Shown here: positions 60,680 through 64,000 of the stretch, one piece after another
Numbering within the stretch: position 1 is the stretch's first letter
How the letters are laid out: every line of letters starts with the position of its first letter
Assembly (NCBI GenBank): GCA_963854835.1
Contig: OY978527.1
Location: 35,859,040-35,923,039, forward strand
Reading direction: 5' to 3'
From: Megamerina dolium
Lineage: Eukaryota; Arthropoda; Insecta; Diptera; Megamerinidae
DNA length: 64,000 nt
Translations under genes and position numbers: made by a program
Notes under the pieces: generated by a model
Told to the model about the DNA's origin: nothing
The model's input: only the letters and a program-made list of their open reading frames with translations
The model's database searches: none

Positions 60680-61210
60680 ATACGAGGTTGGTCAGAAAAG
60701 TTTCATATCTCAAAATGAACGAAAATTTCAACTATTTCGGACACGCAGTTGTTGCTTGACAAATGTTTGAGTGAGTCAATTTAAGTGTTTTTGTGGAAAT
60801 TGAAAGAATCGAGTATCAAGCTGGCATATGCAATTCAAAGACGATTTGGGCACTATATACGCGGGCTCTGCACTATCATATACCAGTGGGTAATTTAGGC
60901 TACCATAATTTAAGCACGGCCATAATTAGCATCAAAAATATGCAATCACTAACAATACATTGCTCAAGTTCATCAAGTGATGGCAAGTAATTGCTGACAT
61001 AAAGTGAGAGAGATAGAAGAGGCTATAAATATGTTCAAAGAACGTGTTAATCACATCTTGAATCAAGGCTTAGGCATGCGAAAGGTGTCTGCACATAGGG
61101 TGCAACGTCCGCTACCGTTAAACCACAGACGTGTTCAACTGAACAGTTTCACCTCTCTGCTTGAACGGTTTAAAGATATGGGAGCATCGTCGTTTTCATT
61201 CATCTAGAGG
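60680..61210 (+). pseudogene. Mariner relic, N-terminal part
   Basis: Starts with a mariner-like end TACGAGGTTGGTCAGAAAAG (about 60682). The frame 61004-61207 includes ERVNHILNQGLGMRKVSAH followed by the eroded linker (R.PLPLNHRR) and LLERF, as in the HTH and linker of mariner transposases. The catalytic half is missing. Confidence 0.5.
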
Positions 61211-62990
61211 ACTCCAATTCTCAATTGCTTACTTAGTCCATAGTAACACTTGTTTGCCAGATTGATTCTTCGCATGATATCCAGACTGTCGTCATTACTA
61301 ATGACGTCACTACGTGCTGTCCAAAATGTCGAAACTCTTTCTGTGTTGAAAACGAAGTTTTAGGTGGTTTAACGTCGATGCCTGCTACCTTTGGTTTTAC
61401 ACCACGACGAAAGTATCCGGTTAGACCTCGTAGCCAAAACTACTACCTTGGGACTTGTCACCGACAACGAAAAACAAATCAAGGCAAAATTAAACATAAA
61501 ACCGCTCGCATACCTAAAATAAAAACGCTAAGCCGTTGGAGGTAGTTGGTTTATCATTAGAATCCAGAATGGCTGTGTCTCAACTCGCAGCTGAAACTCC
61601 ATTACTTGCACCAACCCAAACCCCCATTGTGCCTGATCATCAAAAGCAAAAATACCTCCAAAACAAAATAAATATATAGAATGAAACAGACAACTTAGAG
61701 CCACCTAGATGCGACGACCCGGACACAGGCCACCACTACAGAAGGGCGTCGAAAGGAAACCCAATCCCGCCACCCGAACGTTCATCAGTCACACATCTGT
61801 CCCCTTTTCAACACTATAGCAATCGACGTGAATGGTCTTGGATTGAATGGATTGAGATTACTGGAGTGTTCCTGCTAACTATATCATTATCTTCGGCATC
61901 GCCAAGCATGACACTTTTGTTAAAAACAGTAACATTGTGGCATAAATCATCAGCTCAAGGACTCACACCATAGGGTAAAAAGCAGGGGAGACGAATGAGA
62001 CTGATGTCCGCTTTTGTGTTTCACATAGGTCGAATTCATGATGGAGGAGAGTTAAATTATATTATTCTGCAAGTCGAATGGATTTTGTTGGAATACCGAA
62101 TTAATAGTATTATTAAATTAAGTTGTTACAGTCGGAGAAGTTAATCCCCGTCAAGCTTGCGACGGATCCTAGCTCTTGAGTCAATTCCTGAAATCTGCTT
62201 TGTCTATGTAGCATCTTTAGTCTAATATTCAAAATAAGTTATAGCCATTAAATGTGCTCAGATATTGGGATAACTAAGTATATATAAATTCCGCCACTTC
62301 GCTACGTTGTTTGCGATCAACACTGTATGTATTTGTCAATTTTTTAATATTGTATATTTTCAAAGCACATAAATGAATTTAAACTATGTAAATAAAGTGT
62401 AGAGAAGAGCAATGAACTAAATTCGAAATAAAAAGTAATGGTTAAAAGAAAAACTTGCTATGAACATATACTATTGTCACCCTGTATGTATTGTAAATAA
62501 CATGATGATGGTGGCTATGTCTAAGGCTATGGTAACAAAAATACCGTTGACTTCTGTTATGTACCTCATCATCGTGTTTCATGCATGCCTATACTAAGTA
62601 CGTGTGTATATGTGGTCAGCATTTAGTTAGCGTTGATACGAGTATTCAAAAGAAACAATATACAGTCGTAAGATCGCTTACAGTGCAACGTGCATGCTCG
62701 TACTTGATTGGCATCAACATGGTAAAGCAACTTAATATAACGGTGCGAGAAAATATATGTATGTATATACATATGTAGCAAAAGTTAAAATCCCACTAGA
62801 AAAGGAATTCACTACTGAAAAAAGTAAACTAGTTGGTAATAGGTTGCGAGGCGTAGAAACGAGGAAATTGTGTTCCAGTTCCTTTCGTAAAAAAAAAGCT
62901 AGAGCCACAACCTTATCTGAAGACCGTTACAGATCAGGCTCCGACAGAGACGCCAAAATATAATGGGAGGTTAGAACTCTCAAATCATTC
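61211..62990. other. Unassigned, partly GC-richer DNA
   Basis: About 61380-61800 is richer in GC and may be LINE 5' sequence. About 62105-62420 has a TATATAAAT motif (62279) and a downstream AATAAA (62391), as in a retroviral-type LTR, but no matching second LTR or clear ends. The frame at 62757-62963 shows no domain. Confidence 0.35.
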
Positions 62991-63780
62991 AAAATATTAT
63001 GATTGACCAAAATAACTCAAGGCAACTCCGACAGCCCGGAGATTACATCATCAACTGGCTTATAACTATAATCGCTTGCGAACTTACAGCATGCTAATAG
63101 GAAAGATAAATCTGTTGCACTGAATTTACTTATAACAGAGAAAGAAAATTTGATTTTTACTCTCTGAGCTTTCCTAGACATCGAAGACGCCTTTAATAAC
63201 ATCCATCCGAAGGCAATAACTACCGGGTTGCCACAGTTTGACATCATCGAGTCCGTAGTTGAATACATCGGATTTCGCCGCGTATTAAAATTTAAATTAT
63301 TACGAAATCTGGAGAGAAGTGGTCATGATGTTGCTATTACAATAAGAGAGAATTTACCTGATACTCTCTGTGAAATTACGCAAAGTATATTAAACAATTA
63401 GTCCAAATCATGTGAATTGGGCGTCAATATTTACCAGGAAACACCGGCTACCTGAGGTATATTCACTGACGTTTAACAGTATGACGATATCGTTCTGTGA
63501 AAAATTTTACTATTAATTACTATAAAACAGGGATTTTCTACTCTTAGGCATAGTGTTCGATTTACAAAAGAAATTTATATTTACTCCGATAGTTAAGCGG
63601 AACGTTAAGAACGTTGCTCATGAGCTATACATTCATCAAATACGGTGATAAATTGTCAGGAATTACTAAGAGAATTCACTAATTACTACCATATAGATAT
63701 CAAAGGCAATTTTGGTACGGATGAAGTGGCCAGACATCGCACAACGTTAGCACTCCATACAGATACAATGCCACAAGGAA
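62990..63780 (+). pseudogene. R1/LOA-like LINE relic: RT and RNase H
   Basis: Broken frames give KSVALNLLITEKENL, then AFLDIEDAFNNIHPKAITTGL (reverse-transcriptase palm with its Asp) and VVEYIGFRRVL. Farther on come EIYIYSDS, NYYHIDIKGNFGTDEVARHRTTL, the RNase H C-terminal half. The YADD region is missing. The minus-strand frame 63017-63268 is antisense to it. Confidence 0.65.
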
Positions 63781-64000
63781 CTTGTAAAGTACTGTTAAAC
63801 TGATTCACCATTAAAATTTCCAGCACGCTCTTGTAACTGACCGTTAAATGCTTAACTAGTAGACTAACGTGGCTGGAATGGAACTTAGTACGAACTAAGC
63901 TTTTGAAACAAAACAGGCAAAATGTTAGAATAACAATTTAGGTTTTAACAGTTCACTGTCTTTTTGGAAGACGCGCAAAGAAACTAGGAGCACATTTTTA

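Noticed and set aside
62105..62420. Possible solo LTR (TATA box, AATAAA, TGTT start)
   Set aside because: No partner LTR, no defined ends and no target duplication; composition alone is not enough.

Overview
The window looks like AT-rich, repeat-packed nuclear DNA of a higher dipteran, most likely a tephritid fruit fly. Three things support this: the proteins of the conserved genes read like fly orthologues, intron/exon structure is present, and the mobile elements are a typical fly mixture (mariner, Tc1, RTE-like and R1/LOA-like LINEs, a tRNA-derived SINE). The tephritid assignment is inference; the eukaryotic, insect character is firm. There are no operons, CRISPR arrays or bacterial features.

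Four host genes are supported. (1) A secreted glycine-rich, cuticle-type protein on the minus strand (1129-1671), with a TATA box and initiator upstream. (2) mRpS29/DAP3, the mitoribosomal GTPase, single coding exon (7644-8837, plus). (3) Sac1, the phosphoinositide phosphatase, convergent with mRpS29, which I could splice fully from ten coding exons (9471-12073, minus) into 592 codons with the CX5R(T) active site at Cys389. (4) The last three coding exons of a GRXCR-type glutaredoxin-domain cysteine-rich gene (minus; 40639-40872, 29309-29374, 27117-27290), whose introns of about 11 kb and 2 kb are full of transposon debris. Its 5' exons were not found in the window.

Nearly everything else recognisable is mobile DNA. 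The left part carries an R1-type LINE relic (1-330), an apparently intact Tc1-like element with DD34E transposase and IR/DR-type ends (2746-4396), then mariner relics (4880-6290). From 12.5 to 24.5 kb there are TA microsatellites with hairpins, an inverted-repeat structure with a MITE in its loop (13.59-14.87 kb), several LINE relics, a hAT-like MITE, and a second copy of the MITE sitting inside a mariner relic (23.28-24.51 kb). From 27 to 41 kb (GRXCR introns) there are three mariner relics, TA satellites and a SINE. From 41 to 64 kb there are further MITEs, a 576-bp mariner deletion derivative with 28-bp perfect TIRs, and a nested cluster at 52.4-57.4 kb: mariner relic containing a SINE (13-bp target duplication), next to a LINE interrupted by a long, still-open RTE-like retrotransposon (10-bp target duplication). 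The right end holds LOA/R1-like relics.

I did not find a new multi-gene biological system. The best material is structural: datable nested insertions, a four-copy SINE family, a candidate active Tc1-like transposon, a 67-bp insert with a 13-bp target duplication, and several unnamed MITE families. All family calls come from reading the translations by eye; no database search was run.
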